Shown: piece by piece, positions 9,895 to 22,139 of the stretch
Layout: the number at the start of each line of letters is the position of its first letter
Numbering within the stretch: the first letter of the stretch is position 1
DNA from: Pictodentalium vernedei
Taxonomy: Eukaryota > Mollusca > Scaphopoda > Dentaliida > Dentaliidae
DNA: 64,000 nucleotides
Assembly (NCBI GenBank): GCA_031216915.1
Contig: CM062294.1
Coordinates: 31,263,128 to 31,327,127 of the forward strand
Direction of reading: 5' to 3'
Notes under the pieces: generated by a model
Database searches by the model: none
Seen by the model: the letters and a program-made list of their open reading frames with translations, nothing else
Told to the model about the DNA's origin: nothing
Position numbers and translations under genes: made by a program

Positions 9895-12134
9895 ACTAGA
9901 CATTATGATTCTGGAGAATCATGGCTTTTCCCGATGAGATTCCATGATTTGTCATGACCCCACAGTGTATGATGAATTGCTTTTGACTGTCTCACTGAAG
10001 TTCCTTCATTGATGTCATGAAAAAGGTGAGAACAGAAGTCTCAAATGACTCAGTTTGATAAAAAAAATTGTTTAGGTAAAAACCATCATTAACGGTGGAG
10101 AGGGTTAATATCAATATCGTCATCCTAAAAGTTAATGACCGATACAAGGAGTTATGTTTGTTTGACACATACCCACTGAGTGCTGTATCTATTTGAAAAT
10201 GGGCCGTTTTATCTCAAATGTATCCAAAATATTGATGTCTGGCAGCTTGTAAGGGTTAACAGGTGCTAACAGGAATATTTATTCATTTCTTGAAACTTGT
10301 AATTTCACACCAAAAACTGCGAATGGCCATTTTTACTTAAAAATCTACAAGATGTTTTCAGAGAAATCCAGGGAGAACATGAATTTTAAGCTGTTGATGG
10401 GTATAATTGTTTATCCAGCACAAAACGGGTTAAGGGTTGTTTTTTTAATACGCTTATTACTTATAAAAATAATTCTCAGTGAATTCTACTTCCACTTATG
10501 TTGATTTCTCCTCTTAACTTTGGGTGCTGCGGGTATGCAAACACAGCCCACTTTTTCAACATTTTTATGTTTGAGAACCAGCATAGGGTTAACAAATGCT
10601 TACTGGAATATTTTGTACATGCAACTTGTAATTCACACTAAGATCAGAGAATGGCCAATATTTCTTGAAAATCTACGTGATGTTTTTAGAGAAATCCTCG
10701 GATAACATGAATTTTTAACCTTTTGAGGTGTATCACCCTGTAACCAGCCCTAAACGGGTTAATGCTTGGTTTTATGAATACCTTCATTACTTACAAAAAT
10801 GATCTTCGGTGAATTCCACTTCCAGTAAAGGAAGTTATGTTTACCTCTCTGGTATCGTTTGGGTGTTGTGGGGGTCTGAAACCGGCCCATTTCATCAAAA
10901 TTTCGATGTTTGGCAGCCTGTAGAGGGTTACCATATGCATCGTCAAATATGTCGTGTGTATCAAAGGTTGTGTCATAGGCAGGTCTAGTAATGATGGATG
11001 TTTAAAAAAAATCCTAAAGACGTGTTTCGAGAAAGTGCCGATAAACCCCAATTTTGGCAGTTTTTTTGCCAATTCTGGCGAAATAAGGGTTAAATCGAAA
11101 ATTTTGCTTCGGTACATTTTTAGATTTTTTGCCACTCTATGCGTGTGCCAAATTGTGTGAAAATCAGTTCGAAAATGGCTTCTGAATCGTACAGACAAAA
11201 ATGTGTGGAAAAAAAAAAAAAAAAAAAAAAACCCAAACTAGACATTATGATTCTGGAGAATCATGGCTTTTCCCGATGAGATTCCATGATTTGTCATGAC
11301 CCCACAGTGTATGATGAATTGCTTTTGACTGTCTCACTGAAGTTCCTTCATTGATGTCATGAAAAAGGTGAGAACAGAAGTCTCAAATGACTCAGTTTGA
11401 TAAAAAAAATTGTTTAGGTAAAAACCATCATTAACGGTGGAGAGGGTTAATATCAATATCGTCATCCTAAAAGTTAATGACCGATACAAGGAGTTATGTT
11501 TGTTTGACACATACCCACTGAGTGCTGTATCTATTTGAAAATGGGCCGTTTTATCTCAAATGTATCCAAAATATTGATGTCTGGCAGCTTGTAAGGGTTA
11601 ACAGGTGCTAACAGGAATATTTATTCATTTCTTGAAACTTGTAATTTCACACCAAAAACTGCGAATGGCCATTTTTACTTAAAAATCTACAAGATGTTTT
11701 CAGAGAAATCCAGGGAGAACATGAATTTTAAGCTGTTGATGGGTATAATTGTTTATCCAGCACAAAACGGGTTAAGGGTTGTTTTTTTAATACGCTTATT
11801 ACTTATAAAAATAATTCTCAGTGAATTCTACTTCCACTTATGTTGATTTCTCCTCTTAACTTTGGGTGCTGCGGGTATGCAAACACAGCCCACTTTTTCA
11901 ACATTTTTATGTTTGAGAACCAGCATAGGGTTAACAAATGCTTACTGGAATATTTTGTACATGCAACTTGTAATTCACACTAAGATCAGAGAATGGCCAA
12001 TATTTCTTGAAAATCTACGTGATGTTTTTAGAGAAATCCTCGAATAACATGAATTTTTAACCTTTTGAGGTGTATCACCCTGTAACCAGCCCTAAACGGG
12101 TTAATGCTTGGTTTTATGAATACCTTCATTACTT
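9448..12134 (+). repeat. Recent 1,342-bp tandem duplication inside the satellite
   Basis: Positions 9,448 to about 10,790 and 10,790 to about 12,134 align base for base with only a handful of substitutions that I could spot (for example GTTGAGTCAT/GTTGTGTCAT, AATTTCGC/AATTTTGC, CTCGGATAAC/CTCGAATAAC) and a change in A-run length. Both breakpoints fall in the conserved phrase CTTACAAAAATGATC, as expected for unequal crossing-over between monomers. Confidence 0.85.
9895..11236 (+). repeat. Satellite cassette C2 (1,342 bp, ~4 monomers)
   Basis: Shortest cassette. Its length equals the offset of the near-identical duplication at 9,448-12,134, so it was probably created by unequal exchange within that duplication. 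The start module carries GACATTATGATT in place of GACTTTATGATT, shared with C3. Confidence 0.75.
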
Positions 12135-13705
12135 ACAAAAATGATCCTCGGTGAATCCCACTTCCAATGAAGGTGGTTATGTTCATCTCGTAGGTACACA
12201 TTGGGTGTAATGGGTGGCCAAGTACAGCCCATTTTCTCAAAATTTGCTGTCTCTGGAGGGTTAACAAACGCTTACCGGAATCTTTTGTTCATGCAACTTG
12301 TAATGTCACTCCAAGACCTGCAAATGGTCAATTTCTCTTGAATACTTACCAGATTTTTTTGAGAAATCCACAGAAAATGGGAATTTTAAGCTTTTAAGGG
12401 GTACATCTCCTTAACCGGGAAAAAACGGGTTAAGACTTCAAATTTTGAATACCCTTACAACTTACTAAAAGTTTTCCCTATCAGTTTTGCGTCCGGTAAA
12501 AGAAGTTATGTTTCTCTGCAGCATTCCCATTTGATGTTGTTGGTGTCCAAAACAGACTATTTTTTTCGAAATTTTGACATTTAGCAGCCCATGGAGGGTT
12601 AACAAATGCTTATCTGAATATTTTATCCATGCAACTGGTAATGTGACTCTAAGACCTATCAACGACCATTTTCTCTTGAAACCCTACGAGACGTTTCTAA
12701 AGAAATTCAGGGAAAACATGATTTTTTAAGCTTTTGATGGGTATTTCTATCAACCATCCCAAAAGGGGTTGATGCTTGGTTTTTTGAATACCCTTATTAC
12801 TAACAAATTTGGTCCTCGGTGAATTCCACTTCCAACAAAGTAGATTATGTTTATCTCTCGGGTATGCATTGGGTGTTGTGCGCGTCTGAAAACAGCCTAT
12901 TTCAACAAAATTACGATGCTTAGCAGCCTGTAGAGGGTTAATAAATGCTCACCGGAATATTTTGTCCATGCAGCTTGTAATGTCACACAAGGACCTGCGA
13001 ATAGTCAATTTTTCCTGAAAACCTACAAGTTGCTTTTAGAGAAATCCACAGAAAATGGGAATTTTAAGCTTTTAAGGAGTATCTCTATTTAACCAGCCCA
13101 AAATGGGTGAAGACTTCGACTTTTGAATACCCTTACCACTATCAAAAATGTTTCCCCATCAATTTTGCGTCTGATAAAAGAGGGAACCTTTCTCGGTGGT
13201 ACACCAAGTGGGTGCTGTTGGTGTCCAAAGACAGCCCATTTTATCACAATTTTGACTTTTAGCAGACTGTGGAGGGTTAACAAATGCTCACCGCAGTATT
13301 TTGTCCATGCAACTTCTATTGTCACACCAAGGCCTGGGAGTGACAAATTTTTCTTGAAAATCTACAAGACTCGTTTATAGAAATCCACGGAAAATGTGAA
13401 TTTTTGAGCTTTATGGGGGTACTGCTGTTTAACCAGCCCAAAACGGGTTAACGCTTGGTTTTTTGAACACCCTTATTACTGACAAAAATGATCCTCCGCG
13501 AATTCCACTCCCAATAAAGGAAGTTATGTTTATCTCTCGGGTATCGTTTGGGAGCAGTGGGGGCCTGAAACAGGCCTATTTCATCAAAATTTCGATGTTT
13601 GGCAGCCTGTGGAGGGTTACCATATGCATCGCCTGATATGTCGTGTGTATCAAAGGGCGTGGCACAGACAGGTCTAGCAATGACGAATGTATAAAAAAAA
13701 TCTAC
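11237..13705 (+). repeat. Satellite cassette C3, missing its end module
   Basis: About 2.47 kb. The last monomer runs to TCTACAAGAC and joins directly to the next cassette start (..GACTTTATGATTC). The usual ~200-bp end module and A-rich tract are deleted at this junction, with AGAC shared by both sides. Confidence 0.7.
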
Positions 13706-16355
13706 AAGACTTTATGATTCTGAAGAATCATGGCTTTTCCCGATGAGATTTCATGATTTTTCATGACCCCACAGTGTCTGGTGAATTGTTTTTAACTGTC
13801 TCACTGAAGTTCCTTCATTGATGTTATGAGAAAGGTGAAGATAGTAGTCTCAAATGACACAGTTTGATAAAAAATTGTTTAGGTAAAAACCACCATTAAC
13901 GGTGGAGTGGGTTAATATCAATATCGTCGTCTAACAAGTTAATGACCGACAAAAGGAGTTATGTTTGTTTGCCACATACTCACTGAGTGCTGTGTCAATT
14001 TAAAAATGGTCCATTTTATCTCAAATGTATCCAAAATATTGATGTCTGCCAGTTTGTAGAGGGTTAACAAGTGCCAACAGGAATATTTATTCATGCAACT
14101 TGTAATGTCACACCAAGAACTGTGAATGGCCATTTTTTTCTTTGAAATCTACAAGATGTTTTCAGAGAAATCCAGGGAGAACAGGAATTTTAAGCTTTTG
14201 ATGGGTATCATTGTTTTTCCAGCCCCAAACGGGTTAAGTGTTGTTTTTGAAATACTCTTATTACTTCCAAAAATAATTCTCAGTGAATTCTACTTCCACT
14301 TATTTTGATCTCTCCTCCCAACTTCGGGTGCTGTGGGTACGCAAACACAGCCTATTTTATCAACATTTTGATGTTTGAGAACCTGCATAGGGTTAACAAA
14401 TGCTTACAGGAATATTTTGTACATGCACCTTGTAATGTCACACTAAGATATGAGAATGGCCATTTTCTCCTGAAAATCTACGGGATGTTTTTAAAGAAAT
14501 CCTCAGATAACATGAATTTTTAACCTTTTGAGGGGTATCTCTCCTTAACCAGCTCTGAAGGGTTAATGTTTGGTTTTGTGAATATCTTCATCACTTACAA
14601 AAATGATCGAAGGGGAATTCCACTTCCAATGAAGGAGGTTATGTTTATCTAGTAGGTACACATTTGGTGTTATGGTTGCCCAAGAACCGCCCATTTTCTC
14701 GAAATGTCAATGCTTGGCAGCCTCTGGGGGGTTAACAAATGCTTACCGAAACATTTTGTTCATGCAACTTGTAATGTCACTCGAAGACCTGCGAATGGTC
14801 AATTGCTCTTGAATTTTTTTTTTTTTTGAGAAATCGAGAAATCCACAGAAAACTGGAATTTTAAGCTTTTAAGGGGTATATCTCATTAACCAGTCAAAAA
14901 TGGGTTAAGACCTCGATCTTTGAATACATTTACTACTTACAAAAATGTTTCCCTGTCAGTTTTGCGTCCGGTAAAAGAAGTTACGTTTCTCTGTTGTATT
15001 CCCATTTGATGTTGTTGTTGTTCAAAAACAGACTATTTTTTTCAAAATTTTGACATTTAGCAGCCCATGGAGTGTTAACAAATGCTTAGAGGAATAATTT
15101 ATCCAATCGACTGGTAATGTGACACCATGACCTATCAATGGCCATTTTCTCTTGAAAACACTACCAGATGTTTGTAAAGAAATCCAGGGAAAACATAAAT
15201 TTTTAAGCCTTTGATCAGTATCACTATTAACAACCACAAAATGGGTTAACGCTTGGTTTTTTGAATACCCTTATTACTTACAAAAATGGTCTTCGGTGAA
15301 TTCCACTTCCAATAAAGGAGATTATGTTTATTTCTCAGGTACACGTTGGGTGATGTGCGTGCCAGAAAATAGCCCATTTCAACAAAATTACGATGCTTGG
15401 CAGCCTCTAGAGGGTTAATAAACGCTCACCAGAATATTTTGTCCATGCAGGATGTTTTTAGAGAAATCCACAGAAAATGGGAATTTTAAGATTCTAAGGG
15501 GTCTCTCTCTTTAACTTGTCCAAATTGGGTTAAGACTTCGAAATTTTGAATACCCTTACTACTTACAAAAATGTTTGCGTATAGATTGTGCGCTCGATAA
15601 AAGAAGGCACGTTTCTTTGTGGCGTACCCATTGGGTGCTGTTGGCGTCCAAAAACAGCCCATTTTATCACAATTTTGACATTTAGCAGCCCGTGGAGGGT
15701 TAACAAGTGCTCACCGCAGTATTTTGCCCATGCAATTTTTATTATCACACCAAGGCCTGTGAGTGACAAATTTTTTTTGAAAATCTACAAGACTCGTTTA
15801 GAGAAATCCATGGAATACACAAATTTTTGAGCTTTTGGGGGGTATTGCTGTTTAACCAGCCCAAAGCGGGTTAACGCTCGGTTTTTTGAACACCCTTATT
15901 ACTGACAAAAATGATCCTCGGTGAATTCCACTCCCAATAAAGGAAGTTATGTTTATCTCCCATGTATTGTTTGGGCGCGGTGGGGGCCTGAAACCGGCCT
16001 ATTTCATCACAATTTCGATGTTTGGCAGCCTGTGGAGGGTTACCATAAGCATCGCCTGATATGTCTTGTGTATCAAAGGGCGTGTCACAGACAGGTCTAG
16101 CAATTACGAATGTATAAAAAAAATCTACAAGACGTGTTTCGAGAGAGTGCCGATAAACCCCAATTTTGGCAGTTTTTTGCCAATTCTGAGGAAATAAGGG
16201 TTAAATCGAAAATTCCGCTTCGGTACATTTTTAGATTTTGTGCCCCTCTATGCGTGTGCAAAATTTCGTGAAAATCGGTTCGAAAATGGCTTCTGAATCG
16301 TACGGACAAAATGTGTGGAAAAAAAAACAAAAAAACAAAAAAAAAACAAAAAAAA
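13706..16355 (+). repeat. Satellite cassette C4 (type a, ~8 monomer lengths)
   Basis: About 2.65 kb. It matches C8 (22,140-24,908) at an offset of about 8,435 bp over its first ~1.7 kb, including monomers with unusual phrases such as CTTCCACTTATTTTGATCTC. The end module begins near 16,200 and the A-rich tract is about 16,319-16,355. Confidence 0.7.
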
Positions 16356-18043
16356 ACTAGACTTTATGATTCTGGAGAATCATGGCTTTTCTCGATTAGA
16401 TTCCATGATTTGTCATGACCCCACAGTGTCTGATGAATTGTTTTTAACTGCCTGACTGAAGTTCCCTCATTGATGTTATGAGAAAGGTGAGTATAGTAGT
16501 CTCAAATGACTCGGTTTAGGTTTGATAAAAAAAATGTTTAGGTAAAACCCATCATTAATGGTAGAATGGGTTAATATCAAGATCAATGTTTCCCTATTAG
16601 TTTCGCATCCGGTAAAAGAAGTTACGTTTCTCTGTGGCATTTCCATTTGTTGGTGTCCAAAAACAGACTATTTCTTCATTTTTTTTTACATTTAGCAGCC
16701 CATGGAGGGTTAACAAATGCCTACCAGAATAATTTATCCATGCAGCTGGTCATATGACACCAAGACCTATCAACGGCCATTTTCTCTTGGAAACCCCACA
16801 AAATGTTTGTAAAGAAATCCAGGGAAAACGATTTTTTAAGCTATCGATGGGTATCCGTGTTAACCTCCCCAACAGGGGTTAACGCTTGGTTTTTTTAATA
16901 CCCTTATTACTTACAAAAATGGTCCACTGTGAATTCCACTTCCAACGAAGGAGATAATGTTTATCTCTCATGTATACACTGGGTGCTGTGCGTGTCTGAA
17001 AACAGCCCCATGTTAACAAAATTACGTTGCTTGGCAGCTTGTAGATGGTTAATAAACGCTCATCGAAGTATTTTGTCCATGCAACTTGTAATGTCACATA
17101 AAGACCTACGAATAGTCAATTTGTCTTGAAACCCTACAAGTTACCGTTAGGGAAATTCACAGAAAATGGGAATTTAAAGCTTTCAAGGGATATCTCTCTT
17201 CAGCCTGCCCAAAATGGGTTAAGACTTCGACTTTTGAATACCCTTACTACTTACAACAATGTTTCCCTATAGATTGTGCACTCGATAAAAGAAGGCACGT
17301 TTCTTTGAGGCGTACCCATTGGGTGGTGTTGGCATCCAAATACAGCCCATTTTATCACAATTTTGACTTTTAGCAGCCCGTGGAGGGTTAACAAGTGCTC
17401 ACCGCAGTATTTTGCCCATGCAATTTTTATTGTCACACCAAGGCCTGGGAGTGACAAATTTTTCTTGAAAATCTACAGGACTCGTTTAGAGAAATCCATG
17501 GAATACACAAATTTTTGAGCTTTTGGGGGGTATTGCTGTTTAACCAGACCAAAGCGGGTTAACGCTCGGTTTTTTGAACACCCTTATTACTGACAAAAAT
17601 GATCCTCGGTGAATTCCACTCCCAATAAAGGAAGTTATGTTTATCTCCCATGTATTGTTTGGGTGCGGTGGAGCCTGAAACCGGCCTATTTCATCACAAT
17701 TTCGATGTTTGGCAGCCTGTGGAGGGTTACCATAAGCATCGCCTGATATGTCTTGTGTATCAAAGGGCGTGTCACAGACAGGTCTAGCAATTACGAATGT
17801 ATAAAAAAAATCTACAAGACGTGTTTCGAGAGAGTGCCGATAAACCCCAATTTTGGCAGTTTTTTGCCAATTCTGAGGAAATAAGGGTTAAATCGAAAAT
17901 TCCGCTTCGATACATTTTTAGATCTTGTGCCCCTCTATGCGTGTGCAAAATTTCGTGAAAATCGGTTCGAAAATGGCTTCTGAATCGTACGGACAAAATG
18001 TGTGGAAAAAAAACCCAAAAAAAACCCCAAAAAAAACAAAAAA
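16356..18043 (+). repeat. Satellite cassette C5 (1,688 bp, ~5 monomers)
   Basis: Near-identical to flanking sequence at an offset of 1,688 bp (15,560-16,330 against 17,250-18,020, and 16,560-17,230 against 18,250-18,920). This indicates a second recent tandem duplication of whole-cassette length. Confidence 0.7.
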
Positions 18044-20051
18044 ACTAGACTTTATGATTCTGGAGAATCATGGCTTTTCTCGATTAGATTCCATGATTTG
18101 TCATGACCCCACAGTGTCTGATGAATTGTTTTTAACTGTCTCACTGAAGTTCCCTCATTGATGTTATGAGAAAGGTGAGTATAGTAGTCTCAAATGACTC
18201 GGTTTGGGTTTGATAAAAAAAATGTTTAGGTAAAACCCATCATTAATGGTAGAATGGGTTAATATCAAGATCAATGTTTCCCTATTAGTTTTGCATCCGG
18301 TAAAAGAAGTTACGTTTATCTGTGGCATTTCCATTTGTTGGTGTCCAAAAACAGACTATTTCTTCATTTTTTTTTACATTTAGCAGCCCATGGAGGGTTA
18401 ACAAATGCCTACCAGAATAATTTATCCATGCAGCTGGTCATATGACACCAAGACCTATCAACGGCCATTTTCTCTTGGAAACCTCACAAAATGTTTGTAA
18501 AGAAATCCAGGGAAAACGATTTTTTAAGCTATCGATGGGTATCCATGTTAACCTCCCCAACAGGGGTTAACGCTTGGTTTTTTTAATACCCTTATTACTT
18601 ACAAAAATGGTCCACTGTGAATTCCACTTCCAACGAAGGAGATAATGTTTATCTCTCATGTATACATTATGTGCTGTGCGTGTCTGAAAACAGTCCCATG
18701 TTAACAACATTACGATGCTTGGCAGCTTGTAGATGGTTAAAAAACGCTCACCGGAGTATTTTGTCCATGCAACTTGTAATGTCACATAAAGACCTACGAA
18801 TAGTCAATTTGTATTGAAACCCTACAAGTTACCATTAGGGAAATTCACAGAAAATGGGAATTTAAAGCTTTCAAGAGATATCTCTCTTTAGTCTGTCCAA
18901 AATGGGTTAAGACGTCGACTTTTGAATACCCTTACTACTTACAAAAATGTTTCCGTATAAATTGTACGCGCGATAAAAGAAGGCACTTTTCTTTGTGGTG
19001 TACCCTTTGGGTGTTGTTGGTGTGCAAAAACAGCCCATTTTATCACAATTTTGACCTTCAGCAGCCCGGGGAGGGGTTAACTAATGCTGACCGGAATATT
19101 TTGTTCATGCGACTTGTAATGTCACACCAAGACCTGCAAATAGCCGATTTTTCTTGAAAACTTACAGGATGTTGTTAGAGAAATCCACAGAAAACGGATA
19201 TTTTAAGATTTTAATGGGTATCTCTCTTTAACGAGCCCAAAATGGGTTAAGATGTCAAATTTTGAATACCCTTACCACTTTCAAAAATATTTTCCGATCA
19301 ATTTTGCATCCGATAAATGAAGGCCCCTGTACTGTGGTATATCGTTTGGGTGCTGTTGGTGTCTAAAAACAGCCCATTTTATCACAATTTTTATGTTTAG
19401 CAGCTCGGGGAGGGTTAACTAATGCTGACCGGAATATTTTATCCATGCAACTTGTAATGTCACACCAAGACCTGAGAGTGACCAATTTTTCTTGAAAATC
19501 TACAAGACTCGCTTACAGAAATCCACGGAAAACATGAAGTTTTGAGCTTTTTGGGGGTATTGCTGTTTAACCAGCCCAAAACGGGTTAACACTTGCTTTT
19601 CTGAACACCCTTATTACTTACAAAAATGATCCTCGGTGAATTCCACTACCAATAAAGGAAGTTATGTTTACCTCTCCGGTATCGTTTGGGGGCTGTGGGG
19701 GGTCTAAAACCGGCCCATTTCATCAAAATTTCGATGTTTGGCAGCCTGTGGAGGGTTACCATATGCATCGCCTAATATGTCGTGTGTATCAAAGGTTGTG
19801 TCATAGGCAGGTCTAGTAATTATGAATATTTAAAAAAAATCCTAAAGACGTGTTTCGAGAAAGTGCCGATAAACTCCAATTTTGGCAGTTTTTTGCCAAT
19901 TCTGGCGAAACAAGGGTTAAATCGAAAATTCCACTTCGGTACATTTTTAGATTTTTTGCCACTCTATGCGTGTGCCAAATTGTGTGAAAATCGGTTCGAA
20001 AATGGCTTCTGAATCGTACGGACAAAAATGTGTGGAAAAAAAACCCCAAAA
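18044..20051 (+). repeat. Satellite cassette C6 (type b, ~6 monomers)
   Basis: Pairs with C9 (24,909-26,923) at an offset of about 6,865-6,870 bp, sharing rare phrases such as AAGGCCCCTGTACTGTGG. The end module is ordinary and the A-rich tract very short (AAAAACCCCAAAA). Confidence 0.7.
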
Positions 20052-22139
20052 ACTAGACTTTATGATTATGGAGAATCATGGCTTTTCCCGATTAGATTCC
20101 ATGATGTTTCATGACCCCACAGTGTCCGATGAATTGTTTTTAACTGTCTCACTGAAGTTCCCTCATTGATGTTATGAGAAAGGTGAGTATAGTAGTCTCA
20201 AATGACTCGGTTTGGGTTTGATAAAAAAAAAATGTTTAGGTAAAACCCATCATTAATGGTAGAATGGGTTAATATCAAGATCAATGTTTCCCTATTAGTT
20301 TTGCGTCTGGTAAAAGAAGTTACGCGTCTCTGTGGCATTTCCATTTGTTGATGTCCAAAAACAGACTATTTCTTCAACTTTTTTTTACATTTAGCAGCCC
20401 ATGGAGGGTTAACAAATGCCTACCAGAATAATTTATCCATGCAACTGGTCATATGACACCAAGACCTATCAACGGCCATTTTCTCTTGAAAACCCCACAA
20501 AATGTTTGTAAAGAAATCCAGGGAAAACGATTTTTAAGCTATCGATGGGTATCCGTGTTAACCTCCCCAACAGGGGTTAACGCTTGGTTTTTTTTCATGC
20601 CCTTATTACTTACAAAAATGGTCCTCTGTGAATTCCACTTCCAACAAAGGAGATTATGTTTATCTTTCGTGTATACATTGGGTGCTGTGCGTGTCTGAAA
20701 ACAGCCCCATGTCAACAAAATTCTGATGCTAGGCAGCTTGTAGATGGTTAATAAACGCTCACCGGAGTATTTTGTCCATGGAACTTGTAATGTCACATTA
20801 CGACCTACGAATAGTCAATTTGTCTTGAAACCCTACAAGTTACCATTAGGGAAATTCACAGAAAATGGGAATTTAAAGCTTTCAAGGGATATCTCGCTTT
20901 AGCCTGTCCAAAATGGGTTAAGACGTCGACTTTTGAATACCCTTACTGCTTACAAAAATGTTTCCGTATAAATTGTGCGCTCGATAAAAGGAGGCACTTT
21001 TCTTTGTGGTGTACCCTTTGGGTGCTGTTCGTGTCCAAAAACAGCCCATTTTATCACAATTTTGACCTTCAACAGCCCGCGGAGGGTTAACTAATGCTGA
21101 CCGGAATATTTTGTTCATGCAGCTTGTAATGTCACACCAAGACCTGCAAATAGCCGATTTTTTCTTGAAAACCTACAAAATGTTGATAGAGAAATCCACA
21201 GAAAACGGGTATTTTAAGATTTTAATGGGTATCTCTATTTAACCAGCCCAAAATGGGTTAAGACGTCAAATGTTGAATACCCTTACCACTTTCAAAAATA
21301 TTTTCCGATCAATTTTGCGTCCGATAAATGAAGGACCCTTTCTCTCTGGTATACCGTTTGGGTGCTGTTGGTGACTAAAAACAGCCCATTTTATCACAAT
21401 TTTTACGTTTAGCAGCTCGGGGAGGGTTAACTAATGCTCACCGGAATATTTTATCCATGCAACTTGTAATGTCACACGAAGACCTGAGAGTGACCAATTT
21501 TTCTTGAAAATCTACAAGACTCGTTTATAGAAATCCACGGAAAACACGAACTTTTGAGCATTATGGGGGTATTGCTGTTTAACCAGCTCAAAATGGGTTA
21601 ACGCTTGGTTTTCTGAACACCCTTATTACTGACAAAAATGATCCTCGGTGAATTCCACTCCCAATAAAGGAAGTTATGTTTATCTCTCGTGTATTGTTTG
21701 GGTGCAGTGGGGGCCTGAAACCGGCCTATTTCATCAAAATTTCGATGTTTGGCAGCCTGTGGAGGGTTACCATATGCATCGCCTGATATGTAGTGTGTAC
21801 CAAAGGGTGTGTCACAGACAGGTCTAGCAATGACGAATGTATAAAAAAAATCTACAGGACATGTTTCGAGAAAGTGCCGATAAACCCCAATTTTGGCAGT
21901 TTTTTGCCAATGTTGACGAAATAAGGGTTAAATCAAAAATTCCGCTTCGGTACATTTTTAGATTTTGTGCCCCTCTATGCGTGTGCAAAATTTCGTGAAA
22001 ATCGGTTCGAAAATGGCTTCTGAATCTTACGGACAAAATGTGTGGAAAAAAAAAACAAAAAAAAAAACAAAAAAAAAAAAAAATAATAATAATCCGTAGA
22101 AAAACAATAGTCTTTTCCAGAGGGAAAAGCCTAAAAAAA
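20052..22139 (+). repeat. Satellite cassette C7 (type c) with a complete end module
   Basis: Pairs with C10 at an offset of about 6,872 bp. Its end module is the long form: after the A-rich tract come AATAATAATAATCCG, AGAAAAACAATAG and the hairpin CTTTTCCAGAGGGAAAAG (22,112-22,129), then CCTAA and the next cassette start. Confidence 0.7.
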
